A stretch of DNA of 64,000 nt from Burkholderiales bacterium (GTDB lineage: Bacteria > Pseudomonadota > Gammaproteobacteria > Burkholderiales > SG8-41): assembly GCA_019634975.1 (NCBI GenBank), contig JAHCAI010000002.1, forward strand, positions 124,001 to 188,000, in the 5' to 3' direction. Every line of letters begins with the position of its first letter. Within the stretch, counting starts at the first letter, position 1. The position numbers and the translations under genes were made by a program. This document shows, piece after piece, positions 18,098-28,040 of the stretch. The notes under the pieces were generated by a model. That model was given only the letters and a program-made list of their open reading frames with translations, ran no database searches and had not been told where the DNA came from.

Positions 18098-19439
18098 GAC
18101 CGTGATGCTGCTCAGACGCTGGGTCGCCGCCCTGCTGTTGTGCGTGGCGCCGCCGGCACTGGCCATACTGCCGATCGAACATTGGCAGGCGGCCTCGGGT
18201 GCGAAGGTGTACTTCGTGGCCAACCGCGACCTGCCGATGCTCGATGTCTCGGTCGATTTTCCCGCCGGGTCCGCTTACGACAGCCGCGAAAAATCCGGCA
18301 CTGCGGCGATGACCCACGGCCTGCTGCGGCTGGGTGCCGACGGACTGGCCGAGGACGAGATCGCGCGCCGCTTTGCCGACGTCGGCGCCGGCATTGGCGG
18401 CCGGTTCGATGCGGACCGCGCCGGATTGTCGCTGCGCACGCTGTCCGATCCGGCCCGCCGCGGCGTGGCCCTGGACCTGCTGGCGCGCATCCTGCGCGCC
18501 CCCCGGTTCCCGGCAACCGTGCTCGAGCGCGAGAAGGTGCGCCAGATCGGCGCATTGCGCGAGGCGGATCTCAGGCCCGACACCCAGGTCTCGCGCGCGT
18601 TTTTCCGGCTAGTCTACCGCGATCATCCCTACAGCTACCGTTCTGTCGGCGACGTGGAGACGATCGGCCGGCTGACCCGCGACGACCTGCTCGACTTCTA
18701 CCGCCGGCATTACGTCGCCGATCGCGCGGTGGTGGCGATCATGGGCGACGTCTCGCGGCAGGAAGCGGAGGCCATTGCCGAGCAGCTGACCGGAGGCCTG
18801 CCGCGCGGGGGCGCCGCCGCCGCATTGCCGGCGGTCACACCCCTGCCGCAGGCGGTGACCCGCTTTGTTGCCCATCCGGCAGCGCAGAGCCACATCCTCA
18901 TCGGGGCGCCCGGCATCAGCCGCGACGATCCGGACTATTTCGCGCTGTTTGTCGGCAACCACATCCTTGGCGGCGGCGGCTTCGTCTCGCGCATCAACGA
19001 GGAGATCCGGCAGAAGCGCGGGCTGGCCTACTCCGCATACAGCCATTTTTCACCGCAGCGCATGCGCGGCCCCTTCATCATCGGCATGCAGACGCAGCGC
19101 GACCAGGCCGAGGAGGCGCTGGCCGTCGCCAAGAAAACCCTGCGCGACTTCATCGCGCAGGGGCCCACCGAGCAGGAGCTGCGCGCGGCGAAGCAGAACA
19201 TCGTCGGCGGCTTTCCGATGCGCATCGACAGCAACCGCAAGATACACGAGTATCTCGCGGCCATCGGCTTCTACAACCTTCCGGTGAATTATCTCGAGAC
19301 ATTTGTTTCCAACGTGGAGCGCGTCAGCGTTGCCGATATCCGCGCGGCCTTTGCGCGTCACGTGGATCCCGAGCGCATGGTCACCGTGGTGGTCGGCGCT
19401 GCCAGCGACCGGACCGTGACGGCGCCGGAATCACCCTGA
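18087..19439 (+). CDS. M16 family peptidase-like protein, non-catalytic subunit
   Basis: A 450-residue secreted protein (signal peptide ending near PALA) with the M16 fold. The position of HxxEH reads THGLLRLGADG, so zinc ligands are missing. The R/Y motif region QKRGLAYSAYSHF near residue 310 is preserved, as in substrate-binding subunits of processing-peptidase-like pairs. It overlaps the catalytic gene and precedes rsmD by 14 nt. Confidence 0.88.
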   Translation: MATRTVMLLRRWVAALLLCVAPPALAILPIEHWQAASGAKVYFVANRDLPMLDVSVDFPAGSAYDSREKSGTAAMTHGLLRLGADGLAEDEIARRFADVGAGIGGRFDADRAGLSLRTLSDPARRGVALDLLARILRAPRFPATVLEREKVRQIGALREADLRPDTQVSRAFFRLVYRDHPYSYRSVGDVETIGRLTRDDLLDFYRRHYVADRAVVAIMGDVSRQEAEAIAEQLTGGLPRGGAAAALPAVTPLPQAVTRFVAHPAAQSHILIGAPGISRDDPDYFALFVGNHILGGGGFVSRINEEIRQKRGLAYSAYSHFSPQRMRGPFIIGMQTQRDQAEEALAVAKKTLRDFIAQGPTEQELRAAKQNIVGGFPMRIDSNRKIHEYLAAIGFYNLPVNYLETFVSNVERVSVADIRAAFARHVDPERMVTVVVGAASDRTVTAPESP

Positions 19440-19453
19440 GCGCGGCGGCTGCC

Positions 19454-19994
19454 ATGAGGCGAGGCGAGGTCCGCATCATCGGCGGTGACTGGCGCAGCCG
19501 GCGCATCCGCTTCGAGGAGCGTCCCGGCCTGCGGCCGACGCCGGATCGCGTGCGCGAGACCCTGTTCAACTGGCTCGGACAGGATCTCGCGGGAAGGGAC
19601 TGCCTGGACCTGTATGCGGGAAGCGGTGCCCTCGGCTTCGAAGCGGCCTCCCGCGGCGCGCGGCGCGTGGTGATGGTCGAGCGCGATGCCGCGGCCTTGC
19701 GCGCGCTGCAGTCGAATGCGGTCCGGCTTTCAGCCGCCGCGGTGGAAGTGGTGCGCGCCGATGCGCTAGAATTCCTGCGGCAGAACCGCGGGCAATATGA
19801 CGTCGTTTTTCTTGATCCGCCCTTCGCCGACGACTGCTGGCCGCAGTTGCTCGAGGCCCTGGTACCTTGCCTGAAGCCCGGAGCGCTGGTTTACTGCGAA
19901 CGTGCCAGGGCGCTGGAAGGCATGCCCGGCTGGACCGTGTTCCGCTCGGGGAGGGCGGGGCAGGTCAGCCATCAATTGCTGAAAAGAGCAGAAC

Positions 19995-20005
<11 letters not shown>
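19454..20005 (+). CDS. rsmD: 16S rRNA (guanine(966)-N2)-methyltransferase
   Basis: A 183-residue SAM methyltransferase. [12 protein letters not shown] at the N terminus, motif [15 protein letters not shown] and the catalytic DPPF identify RsmD, which methylates G966 of 16S rRNA. ATG 19454 gives the standard RsmD N terminus; the frame is open far upstream across the peptidase gene but only as a shadow. The stop overlaps coaD by 11 nt. Confidence 0.93.
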
Positions 20006-20746
<741 letters not shown>

Positions 20747-20749
20747 GCC

Positions 20750-21583
20750 TCAGCGCTTCTGGCAGCGCGGGCAGTAACAGGTCGCGCGCTGCGCCTGCTT
20801 CAGTTCGCGGATGACCGCTCCGCAGCGCGTGCAGGGTTCCCCCGACCGTCCGTAGACCAGGAAGTTGTTCTGGAAATTGCCGGCCATGCCGTCGCTGCCG
20901 ACATAGTCGCGCAGCGAACTGCCCCCGGCATCGATTGCTTCCGCCAATACGTTCCGGATTTCCCGCGCCAGTGCATCGCAGCGTGCGCGGCTGATACGCT
21001 TGGCCGGCGTGCGCGGGTCGATGCCGGCGCGGAACAGCGCCTCGTTGGCGTAGATGTTGCCGACACCGGCAACGACATGGCTGTCCATGATCACGAGCTT
21101 GATTGCCGCGCTGCGCGACCGGGTCGCCCGGTGGAGGACGGTGCCGTCGAAATCCGCAGTCAGCGGCTCCGGCCCGATCGATGACAGCAGCGGATGCGCG
21201 AGCGGGTCGCCTTTCAGCCACAGCACCAGCCCGAAGCGCCGCGGGTCGCGCAGGCGGATCACGCGGCCGTTGTCGAAAACAAGGTCGAAGTGGTCGTGCT
21301 TCTGCGGCGGGGTTTTCGCGTCGACCAGCCACAGCCGGCCCGACATGCCGAGATGGATGAGCAGCGTGCCCCGGCGATGGTCCCCGGTTTCGCAATCGAA
21401 CAGCAGGTACTTGCCGCGCCGGTTCAGGGCATGCACGGCGGCGCCGGCGAGTTTCTGCGCCAGCCCGCGCGGCACCGGCTGGCGCAGGCCGCGATGGCGC
21501 ACCACCGCGCCTTGAATGACGCGGTTTGCCAGGACCGGCGCGAGCCCGCGGCGGGTGGTTTCGACTTCCGGCAACTCAGGCAT
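20750..21583 (-). CDS. mutM: Formamidopyrimidine-DNA glycosylase
   Basis: A 277-residue base-excision enzyme for 8-oxoguanine. The catalytic N terminus MPELPEVE (Pro after Met cleavage, Glu3), the lysine in NRRGKYLLF, the helix-two-turn-helix region GVGNIYANEALF and a C-terminal zinc finger (CTRC ... CPRC) are all present. An AT-rich element lies directly upstream of the ATG and no Shine-Dalgarno is evident there. Confidence 0.96.
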   Translation of the reverse strand: MPELPEVETTRRGLAPVLANRVIQGAVVRHRGLRQPVPRGLAQKLAGAAVHALNRRGKYLLFDCETGDHRRGTLLIHLGMSGRLWLVDAKTPPQKHDHFDLVFDNGRVIRLRDPRRFGLVLWLKGDPLAHPLLSSIGPEPLTADFDGTVLHRATRSRSAAIKLVIMDSHVVAGVGNIYANEALFRAGIDPRTPAKRISRARCDALAREIRNVLAEAIDAGGSSLRDYVGSDGMAGNFQNNFLVYGRSGEPCTRCGAVIRELKQAQRATCYCPRCQKR

Positions 21584-21617
21584 TTATAAGTAATTGTTTT
21601 TATTGAATATTTTTTGA
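21584..21617 (-). repeat. AT-rich intergenic element, copy 2
   Basis: On the minus strand it reads AAAAAATATTCAATAAAAAC, then AATTACTTATAA, and runs straight into the mutM ATG. Its 5' part encodes the last residues (KNIQ) and TAA stop of the upstream DUF4340 gene. It matches copies 3 and 4 almost base for base over about 28 nt. Confidence 0.6.
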
Positions 21618-22451
21618 TGGTGTGGATTTTCCGGGGCTCCGCAGCAGCGCATCGCCGGCTCCCGCCAGAAAGGTGTACTGCAGGCCCTGGTCCTGGCGCA
21701 GCAACACCAGCTGGGGTTCCCGCTGCAGCACCGAGATCGCGAGCGGCGCGCCCTCCCGCAGTTCGATGCGGATTTCCGCCTGCGCGGGGCGCCCGTCATG
21801 CGCTTCGGCGCGCGCCGCGGAGGCCTGGCGCCAGCGGTCGACAAAAGCCTGCAGTTCGTCGGGACCGGCATCGGCGTCGGCGGGCGTCAGCGTCCACCGG
21901 CCGCCGGTCTGGCGCAGGCTGAATTGCGGCAGCAGGATCGCCACCGGGATTTCATGTTCTTCCAGCAGCACGCGCCGGATGAGGAATTCGGCGCTCGCGG
22001 GCAGCGCGGCGCCGTGGCGCAGCGCCAGCGCGTACACCGTGTCGCCGCGCTGCACGTACTGCTCCCGGGTGACGGTGTTGATGCCGCCGAAAGCGTACTG
22101 CGTGCCGTCGATCGTCAGCCGCGCCAGCGGCGCCTGCAGGTCGAAGCGGTCGAGGTCGGTTGCCGGAAACTGCGCCGCCGGTTTCGCTTCAAGCAGCGCC
22201 AGCATGCGCAGCACCTGGAATTCATCGGCGCGCGCACGCAGCGGCGCGGTGAGCAGCCATCGCTCGTCCCGGCGCTCAAGTTCAATCGCGGCCTGTCCCG
22301 GACGCGCCAGGCTCACCCGCTGCGCCTGCGCCGGCTTCAGGGTGGAAAGCGGCGGCCTGTCCTCGTCGCGTGCCGGCGCCAGCCAGGCGAGCAGGCCCAG
22401 GCCGGCAGCCAGCGCAAGCAGGGCAAGCAGCGACAGCCAGCCGCGTGTCAT
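21600..22451 (-). CDS. DUF4340 membrane-anchored protein
   Basis: A 283-residue protein with one N-terminal transmembrane helix (about 5-25) and a beta-rich extracytoplasmic region resembling DUF4340. Such proteins commonly follow GldG-type genes, as here, and are thought to be accessory parts of that ABC system. The last few codons lie within an AT-rich repeated element and so differ in composition from the rest. The function is unknown. Confidence 0.75.
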   Translation of the reverse strand: MTRGWLSLLALLALAAGLGLLAWLAPARDEDRPPLSTLKPAQAQRVSLARPGQAAIELERRDERWLLTAPLRARADEFQVLRMLALLEAKPAAQFPATDLDRFDLQAPLARLTIDGTQYAFGGINTVTREQYVQRGDTVYALALRHGAALPASAEFLIRRVLLEEHEIPVAILLPQFSLRQTGGRWTLTPADADAGPDELQAFVDRWRQASAARAEAHDGRPAQAEIRIELREGAPLAISVLQREPQLVLLRQDQGLQYTFLAGAGDALLRSPGKSTPSKNIQ

Positions 22452-22457
22452 GCGCCC

Positions 22458-23819
22458 TCAGCCGGCGTTGCGCCGGCGCCACCATACCGCGGCACCGGTT
22501 ACGGCGAAGCACAGCGGCAGCGCCAGCAGCACGATCACCGCTATCGCGTAGAGGTGCAGCGTTCCGACCTCGAGCCGGGTGTCCGCGGCGGGCCGCGGGT
22601 CGATGGTGACCAGCGCGTCCTCTCCGGCGAGCCAGTTCATCATGCTCACGCCAAGCGCGAGATTGCCGCCGTTGCCGATGAAGCTGTTGGACAGGAAGTG
22701 TCCGCTGCCGACGACGATGACCCGCTGCTCGCGGTCGCCGACGGTGCGCTCCAGCGCGGTCGCGATGTTCACGGGTCCGGGGAAATCCAGCGATTTGTCG
22801 AAGGTTGACTTCGCGTCGAGCTTTCCGGTCTCGACCCAGCCCCGCGGCGCCACGTCGATCAGCGGCGTGACCCGCCAGCCGGCGCCGTCATCGGCGCCGA
22901 TCTGGCGTGCATGGGGGAACAGGGTGTTGTACTGCAGCGTGCCGGCCACCGGATGGCGGGCGTAATTCGCGGCAAGGGCAAACACCGGCGGGCCGCTGCG
23001 CGGGGGCAGCGCGGGATCGATGACGGTGCCGGGGGTCAGCACCAGGCCGAGCTTTTCGGCGAGCGGCTGCAGGCCGCGCAGGGGCTCGGTGTCGATCAGC
23101 CACAGCAGGTTGCCGCCGCGGTCGACATAGGACAGCAGCTTGTCGACCTCGCCGGACTGAAGCTCCACCTGCGGATGCGTGACCACCAGCAGCGCCGCGT
23201 TCGCGGGAACTTCCTGGGCGAGTCCGAGATTGATGCTGCTGGTGCTGAATCCCTTCTCGCGCAGCTGCTGGCCGAAGCTGCCGAGGTCGTGGTTGGCGGC
23301 GCCGTCGAGCTTGCGCTCGCCGTGTCCGTCGAGCCACAGCACCAGGCTGTTGGCCCCGCGCAGCAGGCGCACCAGCGCGTTGGCGAAGTTCTGCTCGTTG
23401 AAATCGGACAGCGCAATCTGTTCCGAGCGCCGCTGGTACTCGATCACCAGCGCATTCGGGAAGCGCAGGCCGGCCTCGGCGGCCGCCTTGGGCTGCTCGC
23501 GCGGATCGATGAGCCGCAACTCGAGGTCGCGCTTGGCGCGCTGGTAGTTGCGCACCCTTTCCTCGATCGAGCGGTGCACATTGGTGCCGCCGGCATCCTG
23601 GCGCACCGCGTACGCGGTGACGCGCAACGGTCCCTGCATCTGCTGCAGTGCGCCCAGCGTTGCGGCCGACAGCGTGTTGCGCGCGGCACGGGTGACATCC
23701 TTTTCGTAGCGGTACTGCTGGGCGAGGTAGGCGAGCAGCGCCGTGATCACGGCGAGCAGCACGACGAACAGCCCGCTCTGTATCCTCAGCTGCCAGCGCA
23801 GCCTGCCGGTAGCCTGCAT
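22458..23819 (-). CDS. GldG-like ABC-associated extracytoplasmic protein
   Basis: A 453-residue protein: an N-terminal transmembrane helix (about 13-33), a large periplasmic region with the segments LVLWLDGHGERK and NLLWLIDTEPL typical of ABC-type auxiliary (GldG-like) domains, and a C-terminal helix (about 425-445) followed by a short basic tail. It sits between the permease gene and the DUF4340 gene. Transported substrate unknown. Confidence 0.8.
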   Translation of the reverse strand: MQATGRLRWQLRIQSGLFVVLLAVITALLAYLAQQYRYEKDVTRAARNTLSAATLGALQQMQGPLRVTAYAVRQDAGGTNVHRSIEERVRNYQRAKRDLELRLIDPREQPKAAAEAGLRFPNALVIEYQRRSEQIALSDFNEQNFANALVRLLRGANSLVLWLDGHGERKLDGAANHDLGSFGQQLREKGFSTSSINLGLAQEVPANAALLVVTHPQVELQSGEVDKLLSYVDRGGNLLWLIDTEPLRGLQPLAEKLGLVLTPGTVIDPALPPRSGPPVFALAANYARHPVAGTLQYNTLFPHARQIGADDGAGWRVTPLIDVAPRGWVETGKLDAKSTFDKSLDFPGPVNIATALERTVGDREQRVIVVGSGHFLSNSFIGNGGNLALGVSMMNWLAGEDALVTIDPRPAADTRLEVGTLHLYAIAVIVLLALPLCFAVTGAAVWWRRRNAG

Positions 23820-23822
23820 GGC

Positions 23823-24593
23823 CTAGCCCCTCAGCCGCCGGCCATCGAGGCGGCGTATGGTCAGCAGCAGGAAGCCGGCGGACAGCAGCAGCGCGCAGGC
23901 GATCGCGTAACTGTCGATCATGCCGCGTCCCAGCGGTTCGAAATTTTTCAGTGGTGAAAACACCTGGATGAACGCCGCGGGCAGGGTCCAGCCGCGGGCG
24001 CGCAGGCTGTCGCCCGCAGTTTCACCCATGAACAGCATCGCCAGCAGCATGCCAAAGCCGAGCAGCGCGGCTGCCACCGGCTGTGCCGTAAGGCTGGAGG
24101 CGTAGAGTCCGACCGCGGCAAATCCCGCGGCGAGCAGCAGCAGCGCCAGCGTGAGTCCCGCGAGCAGCCCGAAATCGAGCCGCGTGCCGGTCGCCAGCAG
24201 CAGCGGCATGGCCAGCACCAGCAGGACGATGATCAGCAGGAAGCCCATCAGCCCGGTGAACTTGCCGAGCACGATTTCGGTCATTGATACCGGCGCCGAC
24301 AGCAGCAGTGTCAGCGTCTGGTTGCGCCGCTCCTCGGCGATCATGCGCATGGCCAGCAGCGGCACCGCGAACAGCAGCACCGCCGCGGCGGTGGCGTAGG
24401 TCGGCGCCGCGACCAGTTCGGTGAACCCGGGCGGGCTCGCCATCTGCGCGAGCTGCGGCTGGATCTGGAGGAAGTCGTCGAGCCGGCGCAGGAAGCCGTA
24501 ACCGAGCACGACCTGGATCACGGTGAGCACGAGCCAGGCCAGCGGCGAGGCGAACAGCGCGCGCAATTCCTTGGCGGCGATGGTGAATATCAT
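23823..24593 (-). CDS. ABC transporter permease (GldF/ABC-2 type)
   Basis: About 256 residues with six hydrophobic helices and the N-terminal amphipathic segment IFTIAAKELRALFASPLAW typical of ABC-2 permeases; MRMIAEERRNQTLTLLLSAP after helix 2 is the family's coupling region. ATG 24593 was chosen because it gives the standard N terminus; the frame extends 16 codons further without homology. It lies 10 nt after the ATPase stop. Confidence 0.88.
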   Translation of the reverse strand: MIFTIAAKELRALFASPLAWLVLTVIQVVLGYGFLRRLDDFLQIQPQLAQMASPPGFTELVAAPTYATAAAVLLFAVPLLAMRMIAEERRNQTLTLLLSAPVSMTEIVLGKFTGLMGFLLIIVLLVLAMPLLLATGTRLDFGLLAGLTLALLLLAAGFAAVGLYASSLTAQPVAAALLGFGMLLAMLFMGETAGDSLRARGWTLPAAFIQVFSPLKNFEPLGRGMIDSYAIACALLLSAGFLLLTIRRLDGRRLRG

Positions 24594-24603
24594 GGGGTTT
24601 CTC

Positions 24604-25569
24604 TCATGCAGGGATGTCCTTCTTTTCCCCGCCCGCGGCATCCTGGGTCAAATGCACGAACACGTCCTCGAGGCTGCTGCGCGCCGGCGTCAGCTGCTGC
24701 AGGCCCCAGCCGCCGGCTGCTGCCGCACCGACCAGCGCGGCGGAGGGATTGCAGTCCGCGGCGAAACGGATGCGGAAACGGCCCTCGGCCTCGGTCTCGA
24801 CCTGCTCGACTCCAGCGATCGCGGCCAAGGCGTCAACAGCAGGCGGGTGCTGCAGTCCGACGATCATCGTGCGTCCGCTCTGGAACTCACGCAGCCCGGC
24901 AATGGTGTTGCTGAACACGATTTCGCCATGGTGCATGATCTGCACGCGGTCGCAGACGGCCTCGACCTCGGACAGGATGTGCGTCGACAGGATCACGCTC
25001 TGCCTGCTGCCGAGCTCGCGGATCAGCCTGCGGATGTCGAGGATCTGGTTCGGATCGAGACCCACCGTCGGCTCGTCGAGGATGACCACGTCGGGTTCAT
25101 GGACGATGGCCTGCGCGATGCCGACGCGCTGCTGATAACCCTTGGACAGCGTTCCGATCAGCTTGCGCCCTACATCGGCGAGTCCGCAGCGCGCCATGGC
25201 CGAAGTCACGGCATCGGCCCGCCGGGACTTTGCCACGCGGTGCAGCCGCGCCGCGAGTTCCAGATATTCGCGCACGGTCAGCTCACGGTAGAGCGGCGGC
25301 GTTTCCGGCAGGTAGCCGATGCGCGCCTTCGCGAGCTTCGGTGATTCGAGCAGGTCGACGCCGCAGATGCGGATTTCACCGGTGCCCGGTGCAAGGTTGC
25401 CGGTGAGCATCTGCATCGTGGTCGATTTGCCGGCCCCGTTGGGTCCGAGCAGGCCGACGACTTCACCGCGCTTCACGTCCAGGTCAAGCGGCTTTACCGC
25501 AAGATGCTTGCCGAAACTGCGGGACAGGCCCCGTGCGCAGATGGTGAGAGCGGGGTCCGTTGAAATCAT
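24604..25569 (-). CDS. ABC transporter ATP-binding protein (GldA-like)
   Basis: A 321-residue ATPase with Walker A GPNGAGKST, signature LSKGYQQR, Walker B VVILDEPTVGLDP and H-loop STHIL, plus an extra C-terminal domain of about 80 residues usual in this subfamily. It energises the permease and GldG-like protein downstream. ATG 25569 is used; a much longer reading frame upstream is only the antisense of the TPR gene. It is divergent from the TPR lipoprotein gene. Confidence 0.92.
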   Translation of the reverse strand: MISTDPALTICARGLSRSFGKHLAVKPLDLDVKRGEVVGLLGPNGAGKSTTMQMLTGNLAPGTGEIRICGVDLLESPKLAKARIGYLPETPPLYRELTVREYLELAARLHRVAKSRRADAVTSAMARCGLADVGRKLIGTLSKGYQQRVGIAQAIVHEPDVVILDEPTVGLDPNQILDIRRLIRELGSRQSVILSTHILSEVEAVCDRVQIMHHGEIVFSNTIAGLREFQSGRTMIVGLQHPPAVDALAAIAGVEQVETEAEGRFRIRFAADCNPSAALVGAAAAGGWGLQQLTPARSSLEDVFVHLTQDAAGGEKKDIPA

Positions 25570-25606
25570 TGTGGGGTGCGGCTCAGTTGCCTGGCGGGAT
25601 GTTGCC

Positions 25607-25635
25607 TTGTGATTGGCAACAAATATACCTAATAT
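25607..25635 (+). promoter_or_regulatory. Predicted sigma-70 promoter for the TPR-lolB-ispE operon
   Basis: TTGTGA (25607-25612) and TAATAT (25630-25635) are 17 nt apart. The -35 lies in the loop of a short inverted repeat, GTTGCC (25601-25606) with GGCAAC (25615-25620), which could be an operator. The predicted start is near 25642, just before a small ORF that overlaps the TPR gene. Confidence 0.6.
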
Positions 25636-25645
25636 GTGTCTCATT

Positions 25646-25717
25646 ATGAAGGCGATCGCACTTTGCGTCGCCGCAATCCTTGCCTTCCGCCGCATCCGCG
25701 GCGCAGTGACCCGATGA
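25646..25717 (+). CDS. Possible 23-aa leader peptide coupled to the TPR gene
   Basis: ATG 25646 opens a 23-codon frame with a hydrophobic core (KAIALCVAAILAF) and an Arg-rich end; its TGA (25715-25717) overlaps the next gene's ATG (25714) as ATGA. It lies just after the predicted transcription start. No Shine-Dalgarno is visible, so it may be chance; the alternative is a coupling leader for the lipoprotein gene. Confidence 0.3.
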   Translation: MKAIALCVAAILAFRRIRGAVTR

Positions 25718-27492
25718 ACCTGACCCGATACGCCGCCCTGTTGGCCAGCCTGGTCCTCGCGGCCTGCGCGCAGCCGCCGCGGGCGCCCGATGCCGCGGTG
25801 AAGCACGCTGCCGAACCTGCGGCGAAGCCGTTGCCGAAGGTCGTGACACGCATGCCCGAGCAGCGCGAGGCGCCGCTGCCGGCCATGGAGTTGAGCGAGT
25901 CCCTGCTGTTCAAGATCACTCTCGCGGAAATTGCCGCCCAGCGCGGCCAGCCGCATGTCGCGGTGCCGGCATTTCTCGAGGCCGCGCGCGAGACCCGGGA
26001 TCCGCGGATCGCGCGCCGCGCCACCGAAATTGCCTGGAACGCGCGGTTCCTGCCGGCAGCGCTGGAAGCGGCCACGCTGTGGCTGCAGGCGGACCCTGAA
26101 TCGAGGCGCGCCCGCCAGACGGTCATTGCGCTGCTGGTCAACCAGTCGCGCCTGGACGATGCGCAGCCCCATCTCGAAAAGTGGCTGGCCGGCGATCCCG
26201 AGAATCTCGGACAGAACTTCCTGCAGCTCTACTCGCTGCTGTCCGGGCACAAGGACAAGCCGGCGATACAGAAGCTGATCGGCCGCCTTGCCTCGGGCCA
26301 TGCCCAGGTGCCCGAAGCCAGCCTCGCACTGGCGCAGGCGGCATGGAGCGCCGATGATGCGGCGACGGCGCTCAATGCCTCGCGCGAGGCGCTCAGGCTG
26401 CGGCCGGGCTGGGAGCTGGCCGCGCTGTTCCAGGCGCAGGCACTGCAGCGCGATTCGGTGGACGAGGCCGTCACCTTCCTCGGCGATTTCATCAAGGCCC
26501 ATCCCGGCGCGCGCGACGCGCGGCTGAATTACGCCCGGCTGCTGGTCCGCGCGCAGCGTTATCCCGAAGCGCGCAAGCAGTTCGAGATCCTGCTCGGGGA
26601 GGCGCCCAACAATGCGGAGATCGCGATGGCGGTGGCCACGCTGTCGATGCAGGCCAAGGACTATGCCGCTGCCGACATCCAGCTGCGGCGCGCGCTCGAG
26701 ATCGGGGCCAAGGATCCCGACATGGTCAGGATGTATCTCGGGCAGGTGAACGAGGAGCTGAAGCGCGACAGCGAGGCGCTTAAATGGTACTCGAGCATCA
26801 CCCACGGTGCGCAGTTCATCCCGGCGCAGGCGCGGTATGCCGGCGTGCTGGCCCGCCAGGGGCGGCTGGAGGATGCGCGCAAGCACCTGCGGGGGGTCAG
26901 TCCGGGAGACGCGCGCCAGCGCACCCAGCTGACGCTGGCCGAGGCCGGCCTGTTGCGCGATGCGGGTGCTTACAAAGAGGCCTTCGATTTTCTCGGTGAA
27001 GCGCTGGCGCGCAGCCCCGACAGCCCGGATCTGCTGTACGACCATGCGATGGCGGCGGAAAAGGTCGATCGCCTGGACGTGCTCGAAGCCAATCTGCGCC
27101 GTCTGATCACGCTGCAGCCGGACCATGCTCATGCCCACAATGCCCTCGGCTACACCCTGGCTGACCGCAATCAGCGGTTGCCGGAGGCGCGCGCGCTGAT
27201 CGAGACCGCCCACAAGCTGGCGCCGAATGATCCCTTCATTCTGGACAGCCTCGGCTGGGTGCTCTACCGGCTCGGAGAGAACGAGGCGGCGCTGGGGCAT
27301 CTGCGGCGTGCCTACGAGATGCGGCCTGACGGCGAAATTGCCGCCCACCTCGGCGAGGTGCTCTGGGCGCTGGGCCGGCGGGACGAGGCGCAAAAGGTCT
27401 GGGCCGAGGCACTGCGTGCTCAGCCCAAGAACGAGGTCCTGCAGGGCACGATCAAGCGTCTTGCGCCGGTGGTCCTGCAATCCGTGCAATGA
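25714..27492 (+). CDS. TPR-repeat lipoprotein
   Basis: About 592 residues. The signal peptide ends in a lipobox (LAAC) and the rest is a long helical solenoid with several tetratricopeptide repeats, clearest near the C terminus (HAHNALGYTLADRNQRLPEA and FILDSLGWVLYRLGENEAAL). Such proteins precede lolB in many betaproteobacteria; a role in outer-membrane lipoprotein or envelope assembly is suggested only by context. ATG 25714 was chosen for the lipoprotein signal. It overlaps lolB by 4 nt. Confidence 0.85.
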   Translation: MNLTRYAALLASLVLAACAQPPRAPDAAVKHAAEPAAKPLPKVVTRMPEQREAPLPAMELSESLLFKITLAEIAAQRGQPHVAVPAFLEAARETRDPRIARRATEIAWNARFLPAALEAATLWLQADPESRRARQTVIALLVNQSRLDDAQPHLEKWLAGDPENLGQNFLQLYSLLSGHKDKPAIQKLIGRLASGHAQVPEASLALAQAAWSADDAATALNASREALRLRPGWELAALFQAQALQRDSVDEAVTFLGDFIKAHPGARDARLNYARLLVRAQRYPEARKQFEILLGEAPNNAEIAMAVATLSMQAKDYAAADIQLRRALEIGAKDPDMVRMYLGQVNEELKRDSEALKWYSSITHGAQFIPAQARYAGVLARQGRLEDARKHLRGVSPGDARQRTQLTLAEAGLLRDAGAYKEAFDFLGEALARSPDSPDLLYDHAMAAEKVDRLDVLEANLRRLITLQPDHAHAHNALGYTLADRNQRLPEARALIETAHKLAPNDPFILDSLGWVLYRLGENEAALGHLRRAYEMRPDGEIAAHLGEVLWALGRRDEAQKVWAEALRAQPKNEVLQGTIKRLAPVVLQSVQ

Positions 27493-28040
27493 AGTCCGCG
27501 CTCGCCGCCCTAGCGGCGCTGCTGTTGACCGGCTGTGCCGGTCTGTCCGGACCCGCGGCGCCCTCGGCCCCCTTCGATGCCCTGGGCCGGCTGCTGGTCA
27601 GCGGTGAAGGCCGCGCCTTCTCGGCCAGCTTCCGCTGGCGCCACGAGATGCCCGTGAACGAGATTTCGCTGATGTCGCCGGCCGGCACCACGCTGGCGCA
27701 GCTGCGCATGGATGACAGCGGCGCGACGCTCACCGCCGCCGACCAGCAGGAATACCGCGCCTTTTCGGCGGAAGGGCTGACGCGCCGCGCACTGGGCTGG
27801 CCGCTGCCGCTTGCGCAGCTCCAGTACTGGATGCGCGGCGCAGCGGTGCCGGATGCGGCTGCTGCGGCCGTTGAGCGCGATCCGCAGGGTCGCCTGTCGC
27901 GGCTGGAGCAGGACGGCTGGCAGGTGCGCTACGTTTACCCGGAAACAGGAGCGGCGCTGCCGCAACGCCTGGATCTGGAACACCGGGGCCAGCGCATACG
28001 CATGGTCATCGACGCCTGGCGGGAGCCGGATACGCAATGA
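27489..28040 (+). CDS. lolB: Outer-membrane lipoprotein receptor LolB
   Basis: A 183-residue lipoprotein with lipobox LTGC and the LolB beta-barrel-like domain (LGRLLVSGEGRAFSASFRW near residue 35, GWPLPLAQLQYWMRG mid-protein). It takes lipoproteins from LolA and inserts them in the outer membrane. Both junctions are ATGA overlaps (TPR gene upstream, ispE downstream), the classical lolB-ispE arrangement. Confidence 0.92.
   Translation: MKSALAALAALLLTGCAGLSGPAAPSAPFDALGRLLVSGEGRAFSASFRWRHEMPVNEISLMSPAGTTLAQLRMDDSGATLTAADQQEYRAFSAEGLTRRALGWPLPLAQLQYWMRGAAVPDAAAAAVERDPQGRLSRLEQDGWQVRYVYPETGAALPQRLDLEHRGQRIRMVIDAWREPDTQ

Noticed and set aside
24604..27489. A 961-codon minus-strand frame that would fuse a large N-terminal region to the ABC ATPase
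   Set aside because: The upstream two thirds is antisense to the TPR lipoprotein gene; the ATPase has a normal start at 25569.
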